Origin: Narthecium ossifragum
Taxonomy: Eukaryota; Streptophyta; Magnoliopsida; Dioscoreales; Nartheciaceae
Direction of reading: 5' to 3'
DNA: 64,000 bases
NCBI GenBank assembly: GCA_963920575.1
Contig: OY986965.1
Coordinates: 11,174,290 to 11,238,289, forward strand
The notes under the pieces are model-generated. The model saw nothing but the letters and a program-made list of their open reading frames with translations, did not search any database and was not told the DNA's origin. Of this stretch, positions 33,301 through 48,300 are shown piece after piece (the stretch's first letter is position 1; every line of letters starts with the position of its first letter). Position numbers and translations under genes: made by a program.

Positions 33301-36300
33301 CAATCTTTCATTTGAAGAGATCAGTTTAAAGTTTATTTCCATTGGTGAGCAGGTAACATACCTGTACCTTTTGTCTCTAGAATTTGAAGTTAATGAGCAT
33401 TGTCTTCATACTCACCGCTGAGCACAGTAGTCCAAAACAAATGGTCCATTGCTGGAATACTGTTTGTAAGATTCATTTGTATGATGTTGCTTCCTACTCA
33501 TGATTTTAGATCCACATAGATAAAATTTGAATGTATACTCCCTGCATCTCAAAGAGAAACATCCAAGTACATTTAATACCATCCACGGGTTGGCATGGAT
33601 CAATAATTTTTATATTGGACAGAGGCCGAATCAAAGTAAGAATGGATTTGCAGGTTTTGCTGTAAGTTTATTAACAAAGTGATTCAAACAGTGAAACAAT
33701 ACACGTGTGTTCAGCAAATATTAAGCTTAATGAATTCCAATTACTTATCTTATATCTCTAGGATTTCTAACCATTCATAATCTGCTTTCAGATATTGTTT
33801 TGTATCTGTTCAAAGACATGGTTGACAGATTAAATAGCTGCTTTGATAGGATTCCTGTGGTATCTTGCTCATGAAAGAGGAAGTTGAGGATTCTATACAA
33901 TTATCAGAGTATGTGTTGGTAAATTTGGCGAAGGTGGCCACACAATGTCCTCTCCCTCTGTGAACGTAACCTTTTTTCTCTTCCCACTTAATCATCACAA
34001 CCCTCATGTACCCTTCATAATCATTACCGTTCCATACCAGCTATGCATCATTTACCTCTCTTCATTTACCTCTCTTCATCTTCCTTTTTACTTCTTCCAA
34101 AGGATTACTGTGCTGAACGAGATGCGACTGCCATGATACATGATTACATATATCAAAACAGACCGGTGCTACTGCAGATACATATCATTGTCCATGATCT
34201 GCTCTGTGCCAGGGGCACAATAATCCCTGTGGCTTCCTTCTCATTCTCCATATTTCTTGCTTTCTCATCCATTTCTTACCCTGTGATGATGACATTTATC
34301 GTGCTGGTTAGAGACCAGTTGACACTCATCATCAACACTCGAATCCTTGTTGGTTCCTCTGTGCATACATTAAGCACTCTCTTTCTTTTTGTTCTTCTCT
34401 CATCCTACAATCTCATTCATGTCTTTTTCACAATAAAAGATAGCCTCTAGTGGTCCTCATTTCTCTTGCTTTTTCACCAATTTAACCAGCGCAAACTCTT
34501 GTTCTCTTTCAACTCTATTTAGAGACACTCCCTACACTTGTCTTGCGATGGCTTCAAATTCCATAAAATTTGTGATTTTTCTAAGACTGCAATTTGAACC
34601 GAGCTTGCGAAAATTGTAAACCACTTGAGTCCTCATGTGACCACCCCTTTTCCGTAGTATAATTATCAACTAAATTCTGCTGTCTGTACTTTCAACAAGC
34701 CAGTTTACTTCTTGTGTCTCGATTCAAGGCATTCATCTTAAAATTGATGTCTGAATTGTTGGTCTTTCTGTCATCTTATGGTGGAATATGTTTATGCAGT
34801 CATAGTTCTTCTTAAAGATAGTGTTCGTGAATTGGGAAATTTTAACCGAACCCAATGTACGAGAGAAAGAGTATTTTTAGTCTGGTATATCTGCTTAAAC
34901 ATACAACAGATTCTTGGATTTGTGGCCTTCCTGTTGGAGAGTTAAATTTCTTAGCTTTGTATGAAACGGCTTTGAAAAATAGAATTCTGTAAAAGGTCTC
35001 ACTTTGCCCATTATTGGCACTTCAATTTTCTTTCCGTAGTGATTAATTTTCCATTAATATTGCAATTTCTAACTGTTTGTATTACACTTTTTACATGTTC
35101 TTGGCAGGATGCTCTTAGAACGTTCTTGTTGCGAAAGCTTGATAACCTCACAAGGGATGATAAGTGCCAAATAACAATGATCTCAACATGGGCTACAGAA
35201 CTGTACTTGGACAAGGTTGTACCTCTTAAAGAAAGAAAAATATTCGATTATGAAAATTGTGGTATTAGAACTTCTTTTCAATGTACTATGATGAAGATAT
35301 TAAAAGTATATGGATTAACTTCTTTTTTTCTCTTGGTTGTAACTAAGTTAATATAGGTATCTTGGCTTCAAGCATGGTTTTAGACTTTCAGTACAGTGGA
35401 ATAGTGGATACTTGATACCAATGTTTGTTAGATTTGCTTGGCTGTAGGAGTCAAGATTATCCTTCTAGGAACACTCTCTCATGCTGTGAATAGTGAGATA
35501 GAGCTCCTAGTGATTTTGGTTTGAAATGGTAAAGAGCATTACCTGGTTAGTTGTTTTTCTAAGATATAATAATCTAATAGTGTTATGTAATATCACCTAA
35601 ATATTTTATTCATAATGAGTGATTTAAGCCATGAAGTGATAACATGGGTCAGTGGATGTACGTGCTAGATTCGATAGAGAGGATATGAAATTTAATACAT
35701 GCAACACTTAAAAGCAACTATTGCATTCTTTTCTAAGTATTTTACTTTAAGCATGCAGTTGATCTCAGTGTTAGAAATTTTCTCAAGGAGTCCGTACTTA
35801 TGTCTTCCTTAATATGGTAATGTGTTATGACTGTTGATTACTGCAAGTCCTATAATAATTGTTGCCTAGTCTGCTGCTAACTCTTGTTAGTCTTCCTTGT
35901 GTATGCTTGTTGGGCAAGTTTAAAGGCCTCAAAAAGTAGAATTCGGATTAGATTACCTATTATATGCTTGCTTAGTTTGCTATCATGCATTAATCTCATG
36001 CATGAAAATATGGTATGCGTATGTATGAATATGTACCTCAGAGAGCTCTAAATTCAAATAAGATGATAAAAATGATTGAAGGTGTAGACTGTTGACCTCA
36101 TAGTTCAATTTTGCAGATCAATCGACTGTTGTTGGAAGATGACACGGGGGCAAAAAATACCAGCCCGGAGTACCAATCGATTATAAAGGAATTTCGAGCC
36201 TTTCTTAGCGATTCCAAGGACGTCCTTGATGAGACTACGACTATGAAATTATTGGAGAGGTGAGCAGTTGTCTTGATAATTTACTTGAAGATCTGCAATT

Positions 36301-39300
36301 GAATTCAAGATTGCTGTAGCTTTTATTGATTGGCTTCTAAACTTGCAATATTTAAGCTGTCGGATACTATGATTTATGCAGGAACCTTTTGCTTCAAATA
36401 TTTTCTGCTTTCTGCTTTTATCTAATCAGTGTTTCCTTTTAAGTAGATTCAGAAAATCACTTTTAGAGGTCTGCACTATGCACTTTAATTCATTATACTT
36501 AGGTACATTTTAGGGGGATACTGTTATTTAATCAGTTGCATTAGATGCCTTCTAATCCATGATGCACCAAGACATGGTTGCTGACACTATCCTATATAAA
36601 TTGGCTTGACATAAAGAATTCTACTTTGCATTGCACACTTCAAACTTGATTACTCCAATGCAACCAGTCTTTATAATCTGAGTAGTATCTTCTTAATGTT
36701 ATCATCTTTGAAACAAAAGTTTTACTCAAAGGTTATCATCTTTGAAACATTTGCAGTTATGGCAGAGTTGATGAGTTGGTCTTTTTTGCTGCATTAAAGG
36801 AGCATTATGAAATTGTCATTCACCATTACATTCAGGTACAAAGTCATCTGCATATTCGTGGAGTTCCTTTCCTAGAGTTTTGGTGAATAGTTATCTAAAT
36901 CCTATTTTGAAGCTTGGGAATTTGTTTGTTTAAATTGCAGCAATTATGATAATTTGACACAATGCCACTGAGAGAATAATAGTAAATAGTTGTTCTGGAT
37001 TCTATTTTAATTTCAGAGAATTGGTTCGATTTAATGTGTATGTTATGGTATTTTGGGAAATAAATGGGAAACCTTTTGGAACATTATGTACTGGGCTATG
37101 CCCTTTCATGAATAATATGTGGAGGCCATATAAATGTGTGATTGCATGCTGTATATCTAAAGCGAAAATTTGTCCAAGCTAAACTCTTAAGGTTTCCTCA
37201 TTTTCTAATATGCTATGAGCAGATGGTAGCATTATTCTGAACAAAGAAGTCCATTTGCTTGGTGGTCAATATGCCAGGTAATGACAGTATGATAGGAGAT
37301 CATTGGCGGTTACATAGCAATCCATGTCGATGTCCTCAATTGTTTAACTCTGTTATACTAATTGCACTTTTGTGCTCCGGGTAAAGGCTTGAGTGCCAAC
37401 CGAACATAGAGATGACTTTTGTGCACCTAAACAGCCTTGCATCAAATGGAACTATTAATAAGATCTTTCTTATGGGTTTATGGAAAAGCGAGAAAATTTT
37501 GTCATCTAAGACCGATCTTGCCTTCGATATCAAAGCCAATCCCTGGTGAACGTGAAAGAAATGTATGACTAGAAGGTTCATTTTTCTCTGCCTTGTGACA
37601 GGTGTTTTATGGTACTTCTTTTGTTAGAAAAGTCTCATCACGTGTCCTTTCTCTATCTACGACCATGGATTTTCATACCGGCCGGTACTGTGCGTACCGG
37701 CCGATATTTACCGGACCGGTGACTAACCGGGACGGTTTTCTCCCCCGGATCGGATCAGGGGGAGACCGGATGTGTATCGGCCGATACACATCCAAACCGG
37801 CCGGTACAGGCTAGTTTGGATGAATATCGACCGGTACAAACCGGTTTGATACAAAGAAGGGAAGGGTGAGGGAGAAGGAATGATGTCGGTGGGGATGCTG
37901 TCGGTGCCCTTGGTGGTGGCTGACCGGTGGGCCAACGGCACCGACTTTGCCCCCGCCACCACCACTTTTGTTGGTGGGGATGCTGTCGGTGCTCGATAGC
38001 TTCTTTCGCCGGTCGATTATAAGAGGGGGAGAAGAGAGGTGAAGGAGAGAAGGAAGCAGAGATCTCCTCCACCTCGGCTGAGGAAGAACAGAGAGGAGAG
38101 GAGTGGAGAGGAGGATCGAGACTTACCTGGAGGTCCAAGACCGCTGCCATCCCCTCCACCGATCTACTCCACCGCGATCTCCTCCACCGCTGCCATCTCC
38201 TCCACCGCGATCTCCGATCTCCTCTTCGATCTCCTCCTCTCCACCGGTCCTGGACCACCCCGGCGTCGAGGGAGGAAGGGCGTCGGCGTTGGCGTCGAGC
38301 GGGGAGAGGCCCGGGCTGGCGTCGAGCGAGGAAGACCCCGAGTGAGGAAGAGGGTTTGTCTTTTAGACTAAACCCTGCTTACCGCCGGCTTATATAAAGG
38401 TAAGCAACTTTATTAATTTATTTATATTTTAATGATTCAGTTATTAGTGTAGATTAAGTTAGAATAACTAAATTAATGATTTCAATTATTACCATTGACT
38501 GTCAGCATCACACTAAGTTAAGTTCAAGTATTAAAATAATTTTCATAACTTTTATCTTAAATAAGGTAAAGTAAAAAATTGATAGAAAAATTTGAAAATT
38601 TTAGAAAATTTGAGAAAAAGAAAAGTATGATGATCCATGAATTATAGCTTTTCCGAAATATTTTGTTCATGAAATACTATATAAATATGAAGGTGTAATT
38701 AAAGATGGCGCCGAAGCAGCGAGTGGATGACGTCGGATGGGAGCATGGGGAGATGATTGATGGGAACAGAAGTCAATGGAAATGCAACTATTGTGGTATG
38801 ATCGGAAAGGGAGGAGGGGTGAGTAGGCTAAAATTGCACGTAGCTGGTATAGGAGGAGACGGTAAGAAATGCCATCGAGTGCCTCAGGTTAGGCGGCTAC
38901 TTAGAGGTGAAATTGAGGCAACAAAGGCGACGAAGAAGGCGGTCGAAAGACAAAAAATAGAGATCGACAGACGAGCTGTAGAGTATCCTGTTGTGGATGA
39001 CTACGAGGGTATGGGAGATGAGGTAGATGAAGATTTTATCACAGCGAGGAATGCCTCGTTAGAAGAACAGTGGGAGAGGGAGGAGATATCATATAAGAAA
39101 TGATATTTGGCCTAGACAACCAAGTGAATATCAACTTTAATTGTTAATTACATTAGTTAGCTTCAATGTATTTCAAATCAAATAAGAAACGAACGAAAAC
39201 GCCCTAGAACATGCCAAACCAGCCTTTCATAGTCGGTTTGCCGGCGTACCGGTCCGATACGCACCGTACCGGCCGGTGACCGGAACAGCGCGTGCCACCG

Positions 39301-42300
39301 GGACGAAAATCCATGTCTACGACAATGTCCTAAAGTGCTTAGACAAAGTGTGAGGGTTCTACTTAAGCAGATAACTAAGACTACAAATCTGAAGGCATTT
39401 TTAATATGGAAGTTACGAGAAGGTTATAACTCAGACCTAATAGTAATATTGCTTTGAAGAAGTGCAATCTTCTTCTCCATGTGATGAAAAGATGTATTCC
39501 AAGAACATAATTTTGAAAATGAGCTTCTATTTGTCTAAACAAACCTCTTGGTAGTACAAGGGATTTGAGGATGCATGATTTGTCCTATGTGCAAGGCAAG
39601 CAAGGTACTAAATCTTAACTACTGCACCAACCCTTGCTTGAGTTTAGCTAATTGACTTTGTAGTCTACTTACTTTTTGCAAATCTATGCTAGTTTTAGGA
39701 TAGAGGAATTATATGCATCGGCATGGGCTTTGAGGTGTTTTGCCTTCCATGCATCCCACTTAATCTTTACTTAAAAACCTCGTAAAGTTGAAAAATCTAG
39801 GCCAGAATTTGGCCTTTTGGAGCCAAAAATTAGGTGGTAACCGAACAGAAATAGTTTCTTCTTGTCCCATGTCCACTTAAAAGCCAATCCATGTGGTTTT
39901 GGCTAGAAACTCAGATGAAATAATTCCAAACTAGTGAATTTTTGAGTTTGGCCTTGGTTTTGGAGTAGTTTTCAACTAGAACTGGTCCAACCCTTGTCAA
40001 GGCAAAAAAAAGGTCTTCATTGCAAGTACTACTTTTGCATGGGTGTCAACTTTTTATCGAACTTGAACCTACACTTGGTGAAATCTTGAGTAGCTTTGTA
40101 AGCTTTCAAGTGCTTTTTATAAATCATTGAAGCATGCTCTAAAGTTTTGGGATGGCTATTGGGATCTGAGAACAATTTATGAATTAGCTTGGCCAAGGAT
40201 TACCTTGCTGCCAGCATGGACCAGCACATGCTTGTCGACTAGCACAGTAAGGATGGGCACCGGGTTTTAATGGTATGACAGACATTCGACCCTTTGGGAC
40301 ACATATTTTAGTTGTTTTAAGAGATCAGAAGGTCTTTTGGGTAAATCAAAATTGAAAATAATTAGTTTTGAGATTAGACATCGTAAAATATTACCAAAAG
40401 GTCAAGTGTAACTTTTTGTTAGATTTTTCATCAGAACATGCATCAAAAGGTTAGGTATGATACTGAATGTTGGTTGTACACTAATTCTCTTCAGCACAAA
40501 TGTTGATTCTCTGGGTCTAGAGGTCGATAAGTGTGACTCTCCTAGTAGTCTTAGGGGGCGTTTGGTTGCTTGCATCAATTGATGTTGCACCAGTTGATAC
40601 ATAAACAACTGTTTGGTTGCTTGTATCAACTGATGCAGTATTAGCTCGTTTTCCGTTTGGTTGGTATGTATTGCATTGGTTAGAATCACCCCCTATATCC
40701 CTTGGTGATATTACCCTCACTCTTGATACATATCATATTTTTTCTTTACGTATTTTTTATTTAGCTATATTCTTTCTTTAGATTTATTTATATCACTCAA
40801 ATTTTAATCTTACATTATGTAAATATCCTTTTGATGAAGGTATGGTTTTACAATAGCGGAATTGGATCTGAATGAGTGGATTGAAACTTTGATTACATTA
40901 TGATTATATTTTGGATGAGTTAATATGGCAGTCTATTTGTTTTGAAGCAATTCGACAAAATCAGGGCAACTCTTTTATATTCCTTTATTTTGAAGATTCA
41001 CAAGTGCAGAGTTATGAGAGGGCATCACTAGCAGCTAGTTTTTTAAACATGTATTGAAGCAATGTTTGAATCTAAAGAGGCTCGAGTGAAGGTTAAAAAC
41101 CAGAAACAAGAGGGAACATATAGTAATCACTTTGACATTGAAGACATCACATGATACTCTTTTTGAGAAGTTGAGAGCAGCTTGAATGGAATATGCCTCA
41201 GATCCATCCACATAAAAGACAGATCCAAATGTTAAACACCCCAACTCAACAAAGAAGAGTTGCATCCAATAATTCTTCAACCTGATGAACACAAATCGAC
41301 AGGTGGATCACAACCTCAAAAATATGTTTCTTTGCTATTCCAAGGACATTCTCCCCTTCTATAAAATGTTGTAATACAGACTGAAAACTGAAGAACAAGA
41401 AGATGATTCCAGAGAAACCATGCAGATAGACTCCGCAGTTAAAAACCTTGTTTGCCACTCATCCCTATCATCTGAAATCTGTATGCAACGACCACCCCAT
41501 TTGTGTATAACCAAAAAGCTTTCCTAGTTCGGCTTCCTGTTGCAAGATATCCATACCTAAGAAGCCAACTTCTGACATTGTAAAGAATCCTTGAGATCAA
41601 ATTTCATCAGATATCGCTGAAATCAACAGTCAACAATCTTTCTTCATAGACGAACTTAATCAACAGAATACTAGAGCAGTCATAACAACTTAAAATGTCT
41701 CATGCAAATACTAGAGCTGCCAACATAGTCGAACATAATCAACAGAAAGCAACATAAAAACACTAGTGGATCAATTTAAGATCAATCTTTCTTCATACAG
41801 GTACATTTCCCAACATTTGTACATAGTTGTATAAAGAATTCAGTGATAATGCCTTTAGAGATAACATAGTTGTATAAAGAATCTTACCATTTCCAATTAG
41901 TATATAACAAACATAATCCTTAATCCAGCCAATGCACATAGCCAGAAAGTTTGATTGGAAAGCATACAACAAACATCTTTGCAGATACACTAGCACATTT
42001 TCGTTTAGGAAACAAACTAAAAATTAAACAAGATAGATAAGCAATGAGCAATATAAGAACAAACCTCTTTCTTTCTAAACTCTTTATAGTCATCAAATTG
42101 TTGGCATTTGCTCTTATCCTGCTTGGATTCCTCTAAGCTTGGAAAACGTCCATGAATTGCTAAGGCACACAACTTTAAAGAAACAAATGAAAACAGATGT
42201 ACAAATAGCTAAAGGAGGTTACTAGCTGTAGGGATATCTAGAGAGAGTAGGATTGTGTTTAACCCATCTCCTCACATAACACAGGTTCAAGCAACAATGG

Positions 42301-45300
42301 TGTGTTCTCTACCAATCAAGCCCTTTAGGACATGCAATGAGAATGGTCATGGCATGCATATATGATGCATGATAAGGTCAAAGATCATATCAATACCTAA
42401 TCAAACATATCTCCATGCAATAAGAATACTTTTTATACAATCAAATTTGTCTGGGATTTGAACTTACAAATCATGGTAGGATTACTATTAATCTGAAATA
42501 GCTATGATAGAATGGTTTGTACCATAGCATACTACTCGTGCACGAAAACGAGAAAGGTATTCAACCTCTTCACATCAAGACAAAACATACTAAACAAGTT
42601 CCAGTAGTTTCTCAAGCAACAATGCAATGAAGCATCCAGCCTAAAGGACCAATTTCATCTACAACAATGACACTAACGCTAAAATATAAACCTTTAACAC
42701 CAATACTCCAAAATAAGCACCATAAAGACCTAATCCCAACCACAAACGCACAACCCATCATCTAGGAAAACAAAAAAAAAACAAGATAGATTAGTACCAA
42801 CACCACTAGCACACATCATTTTAAGATCACGGATTCCATTAGTAGTTCACTCGATGATAAAAACGAGAATCAAAACAACGAGAACAAAAAGAGAGAGAAG
42901 GAAAGAGTGAGAGAGAAGAGGGGGGGTCACCTCAATGGTCGGATCCAGGCTCCGGCGAGGAAGGTGGCTTCAGCCGTAGAGATCGAAGAGGAACTCGGAC
43001 GGGGGTCACCCTTGGACGGAGGCGAGGCACTCAGATGGGCGATGCTCTCACACGGGCTAGAGGAACTCATGGGGAAGAGGGACAGGGTGAAGCTGTCAGT
43101 CAAGGAAGGCCGGATCTAGCATATTCCTCGCCGGATCTGGCCTATTTTCACTAGATCTGGCCTTCGAGGAAGAGGGGAAGGAGAGGGGAAGGAGGCGAAC
43201 GAACGGGTGAGCTCGGGGAAAGGAAGCGAATGAGCTCGAGGAAAGGAGGCGAACGATTGGGAAAAGTATCATGTGACGCATCACGTGATATCAACTAATG
43301 CTGCATGAAGCCACCTTTTTGCATCAACTAATGCAGCATCTGTTGATGCATCTGATCAACCAAACATGGGTTTGGACCATGATGTTGCATCAGTTGATGC
43401 ATGCAACCAAATGCTCCCTTAGTTGTTGCACTGACGCACCCCTTCCCTTCTCTTCTCCCTACAAAAGACCCACCCATCCGCCCTCCCACCATTTTATAGC
43501 GCATTTGGGGTAGGTGGCAATAGCACAAGCAGGTTGCCGGTGGCACTCACCTGTGCTGACCGGTACATGCTGATGTCGTTCGGCACCAAACCACAAGACA
43601 TGTGCCAGTGCCGACAATGGTGTTGGTGCCAGTGACTTACCGGCACGATATTTGTTGGGCGGCACAGTAAACCTTGAGCTTAGCAACTTGGTTATTATGG
43701 AACACAGCTGATTCTGGTATTCAAAAATTGTGCCATCACTGAAGAATCTTCAAATTTTACGATGAGATTTGGGTGTGAAGGAAGTTTATGTTACCTTCTC
43801 AAAATGACAAAGATGATACAACTCAAATTGTACTCTGATTATGTTAAAGGTGAAGATATAATAGAAGTTTATTTTATTGGTTCATGTTGGATTATAGTCA
43901 GAGTATCATACAGAAGAATGCTAAGACAGTACAAAGCTTCTATATCTTCTAGTGGTACATGTGTGTTCTTGGGTAGCCCACACCATTGCTTCCATGATGG
44001 AATCTTTGGTCCCAAAAAGCTCACGCTCTACTTGAATATAAGCACAATGTCCATGCCGCGAAACTTATTCTATGATTGTTTCATAAGTTCAAACAATGGC
44101 CGGTTATTAGTGTTTTCTTTGCTTTTGACACCTTGGGTAACACTTTAACTGGCCTGGGCTTGGGCCTTCAGAGGGTCAAAATCACAAGAGTGATCTGACA
44201 AATACTGTTCAAAGGTATCTGGCCATATACAACATGCTGTAGCAGTATATTCTCAATTCTCCACTAAAGATTTAATGGAGGATACAAGTGGATGCAAAAA
44301 TTTGTTGTTCTTCTTGGAGTTTGTTATCACTTGAGTGGCAGGCCTTGAAATCGAAATACAGTACCTTGTAGTTGTTTTGATAGCGGCACAATATCGCTTT
44401 TCATTACCTGTTTACTTTGCATCCAAAATTGGAATTCTTGTGTATGAATTGGAACTATGAGACCAAACTTATACTTCTCTTGTTGATTTTTGTTAGCAAG
44501 GAGAAACAAGAAAGGCTTTGGAGATGCTTCAAAGACCTAATGTCCCCATAGATCTTCAGGTGATTTCTCTGAGTAGGTGTAAAAGCCCTTCAGTATCTTC
44601 CTTTCAACTTCAGGATAACTAGATGTTGATCTTGTTCTGTTCTTTATACTTAGTCTAGCTTTCCATCCATTTTTTTACTTGACAGGTAACTTTTTGTGTG
44701 TGCAGTACAAATTTGCTCCTGATCTTGTCATGCTTGATGCTTATGAGACGGTTGAATCATGGATGACTTCAAGCAAGCTAAACCCAAGAAAATTAATTCC
44801 AGCAATGATGCGCTACGCAAGTGAACCACATGCCAAGTACTATTACTTGTCCAGTGAATGATAATGTAGCCCTGAAACACATGCTTACGGCAGTCTTTTT
44901 TTTCTCTTTGGCTTAAGTTATCTTGCTATTCTTACGAGATAGTAGTCCATTGAGGCTACAGAAAACTTTCCAGATTTTCATATAGTGGTTTATATCTGCT
45001 TTGTATTTCATGTTTCTTCTTTTTGGGCTTATCCCTTAGCCTTCTTGGATGAAAATTTATTATCTCTTTCTTTACTTGATGATTATTGATGCAGGAATGA
45101 GACACATGAGGTGATCAAGTATTTGGAGTTTTGTGTCCATAACTTGCAAAATGAGGATCCAGGAGTGCACAACTTGTTGCTTTCCCTGTACGCCAAGCAG
45201 GTTGAGTATGTTGTTTCATTTTTCATCTTTCGGATAGCCTATTCGTTTGATTCTTTATATGTGCTCTTTCTTCTTTCAACTCTTGCAACTTGTCTCAGTC

Positions 45301-48300
45301 CAAACATAGTCATTTCTTCCATGTTTGTTTGTTTGTTCATTTATCTTATCAATGCCCAAAAAGATTTACTGCATCATTATTAGAACGAATGCTTGTTTGA
45401 TCTCAATTAGCTGTGGTATAAATCTGATTGTAGTCAAAAGATGTTAGCATGGTTTACTGTGCCAGGCGGTACTATTAGTATTTTGCTGGCTAGGCATATC
45501 TTGTAGTATTTTTCTGGTCATAGTCTTAGATTGGCAGTGTTTTCTTTAGCTATTGCTGCTGAGGAGGTAATTTTAGCCCAAGGTTGCTAAGCTCTTTACA
45601 TGGTATTTTGCTTTTCACACCAGTTCATGTAAATGCCAGCTGGCCAACTTACCTTGAGCAGAAACCACCTGCCCATTCCCATGTAAAAGTTTGTCCTAGA
45701 TTAGGCAAAGCCATGGCTCGTCTGCTTGACGGATTTAAAAGAAGAAAAATGCATTAATATCCATAGGTCGGAGATAGATCAGCTTACCTCCTTGACTCTT
45801 CTCTCTGCGTACATCAGATAGGATGAAATGAAGGCGATTTTTATCGCAGATAGTGCTTTAAAAGGTTTTGTTTTAAGGGTATTTGGTAGTGGTTAGTGGT
45901 TACAAAATCTTCAGCATGGAGTTGCTTAGTTTCTCAAGTCGGGGAGATCTATTCCTACCCAAAGTTTGTCAACTTGATGATTTACGATAATAAGATAACA
46001 CTACATGTTTTCAAAATTTGGCCTTGCCATGCAAAACTGGCCTTTTTCTTCAGTTTCACAAATATGACAGAATTCTTCTCTAGGAACTAAATGAGCACCT
46101 TACTTGTAGAGGCACTTTTTTTTTTTACGTTGTTTCCTTGGTTAATGCTAACCTCAGAAGCAAATCAATCTTAAACTCTGAATTATGCATCTAAAGCTGC
46201 AATTCCAATATGACATTTTTTGGTGCTAGTAATAATTAGGACTTCTAGAGGTTCTTAAATCTTAAACTAAATAACAAAAATCGCTCAAAAGCAAGTCTGA
46301 CTCGGCAGCAGTCATCCAACCAAAGTGAAGCTGACTTGACCACTCTCAGTGAAACTGGGTGGAGCACCATCTGATTAGGCTGTAGTACCATCTGAATAGC
46401 AATCTGGATATGTTGTCTACACCAATATGCTGCCTGTTTCCTTGAAGCAGACTTGTCTTAGTATCATGCCTATATCAGCCTTTATATCTATTGTACTCAC
46501 TGCCTACAGTGATGTTAATCTTGCTTATTTTATGCAGGAGGATGATAGTGCATTGCTGCGGTTTCTGCAATGCAAGTTTGGAAAAGGGCGAGCAAATGGG
46601 CCTGAATTTTTCTATGACCCAAAGTATGCTTTGCGACTATGCTTGAAGCAAAGAAGAATGCGGGCCTCTGTTCATATCTACAGCATGATGTCCATGCATG
46701 AAGAAGCTGTCGCTCTTGCATTGCAGGTAAAACTATTGAGGTGTCTAATAAGCTGACTTTAACTTATTTACTGTTTCTGTATATGTTGCTCTTGCATTTT
46801 ACGTCGGTGCTTTTTCTAGTTACAGTTGCTGTTCTTCCTGTTAATTCTAGTGTAGAATATTGGAAGAACAGAGGATGAATATTTAGAGACTTCCGTATCA
46901 TAAAATCACCCAATGCTTACCTTCTAAAGTTCGTGTTATTGGCACTCTATAAAAGGATGTGTTGCCTATGCTGATCATCTCACTACTTTGATGGTGATGA
47001 TCTAATAGTGTATTGTAGCAACGGTCTGATCTCAATATACAATAGACATGCACACTATAGTTCCCATCTTACAAGTTGAAATTTTTGAAGCCTTATTATG
47101 AAGTTCTCATTTTTTTTCCTTTTTTTCTTTTGCAATATGGTCCATCAGGTAGACCCTGAGCTTGCTATGGCAGAAGCTGATAAGGTCGAGGATGATGAAG
47201 ATCTAAGGAAGAAACTATGGCTTATGGTTGCCAAGCATGTAATTGAGCAAGAGAAAGGAACCAAGAGGGAAAATATACGGAAGGCTATTGCATTTCTCAA
47301 AGAAACAGATGGCCTTTTGAAAATTGAGGATATCTTACCATTCTTCCCGGACTTTGCTCTCATTGATGATTTCAAAGTTAGTATCTTGAAACTGACATTT
47401 CAAAAACTGTTTGCACCTTTTGTCATAGTAATAATGTGTTGTTCTTCGCTCTTAAGTGAGGCCTGAGAATTTATTCTGGTGACTGCATTAGCCAACTGAT
47501 CTGTGCACTTGCTATCATTTGACCAAAGACCTCTATTTCCTCCTCTGCGGAGTTGTTATTGTTTCTTTTCTTTGTTTCTTGTTGCAAATTATGAAAGTCA
47601 TGTAATTGCCCAACCAATCAAAGTCACAATATTGTTTTTGATCCTGCCTACCTGGACATTCAAATTTTTGTCCTTTGCCATTATGACTTTGTTCAAATTT
47701 TCTCTTCAATATCATTGCTAAAAGTTGCATTAGCAGAAAACCTTTTCTAGGCCCCACATATATAGCTCAAGGCATCATCAGAGGATTTGATAACATGTAA
47801 GGGATGTTTTTCACTTCATGGTGATCTCATGATCTGTACTTGCTGCATCAGAGTCTCTGACAATCAACAATCCTCTTTCAGCATATATTGCTACCATTTT
47901 TTGTGCTGCCCTCACAAAAAGTCTTCAATCGTTGTAGGAGGCAATCTGCTCATCTTTGGAAGACTACAACAAACAGATTGAGCAACTCAAAGAAGAGATG
48001 AATGATGCTACTCATGGAGCTGATAATATAAGGAATGATATCAGTGCCCTGGCTCAAAGATATGCAGTTATAGATCGTGATGAAGAATGCGGGGTATTAG
48101 TACAAAGCATTTATTTTCATTATTTGAAACTGCATCTGTTTGTTATTTATTTGTTCCCTTTTTTATTACCATTGACTTGGAGCTCTGCACTGATTAACAT
48201 ATTGTATTTTATTTCAGATTTCCAACCTTTTGTCTGGTTAAACAACTTGGCCCGAATAAGTTTAACAAGTTTACTAGTTTGGCATGAATTAGTTGTAGAA

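Noticed and set aside
43762..44148. 128-codon ORF at the end of VPS18 intron 14
   Set aside because: No recognisable motif, and the splice pattern of VPS18 skips it. Likely chance.
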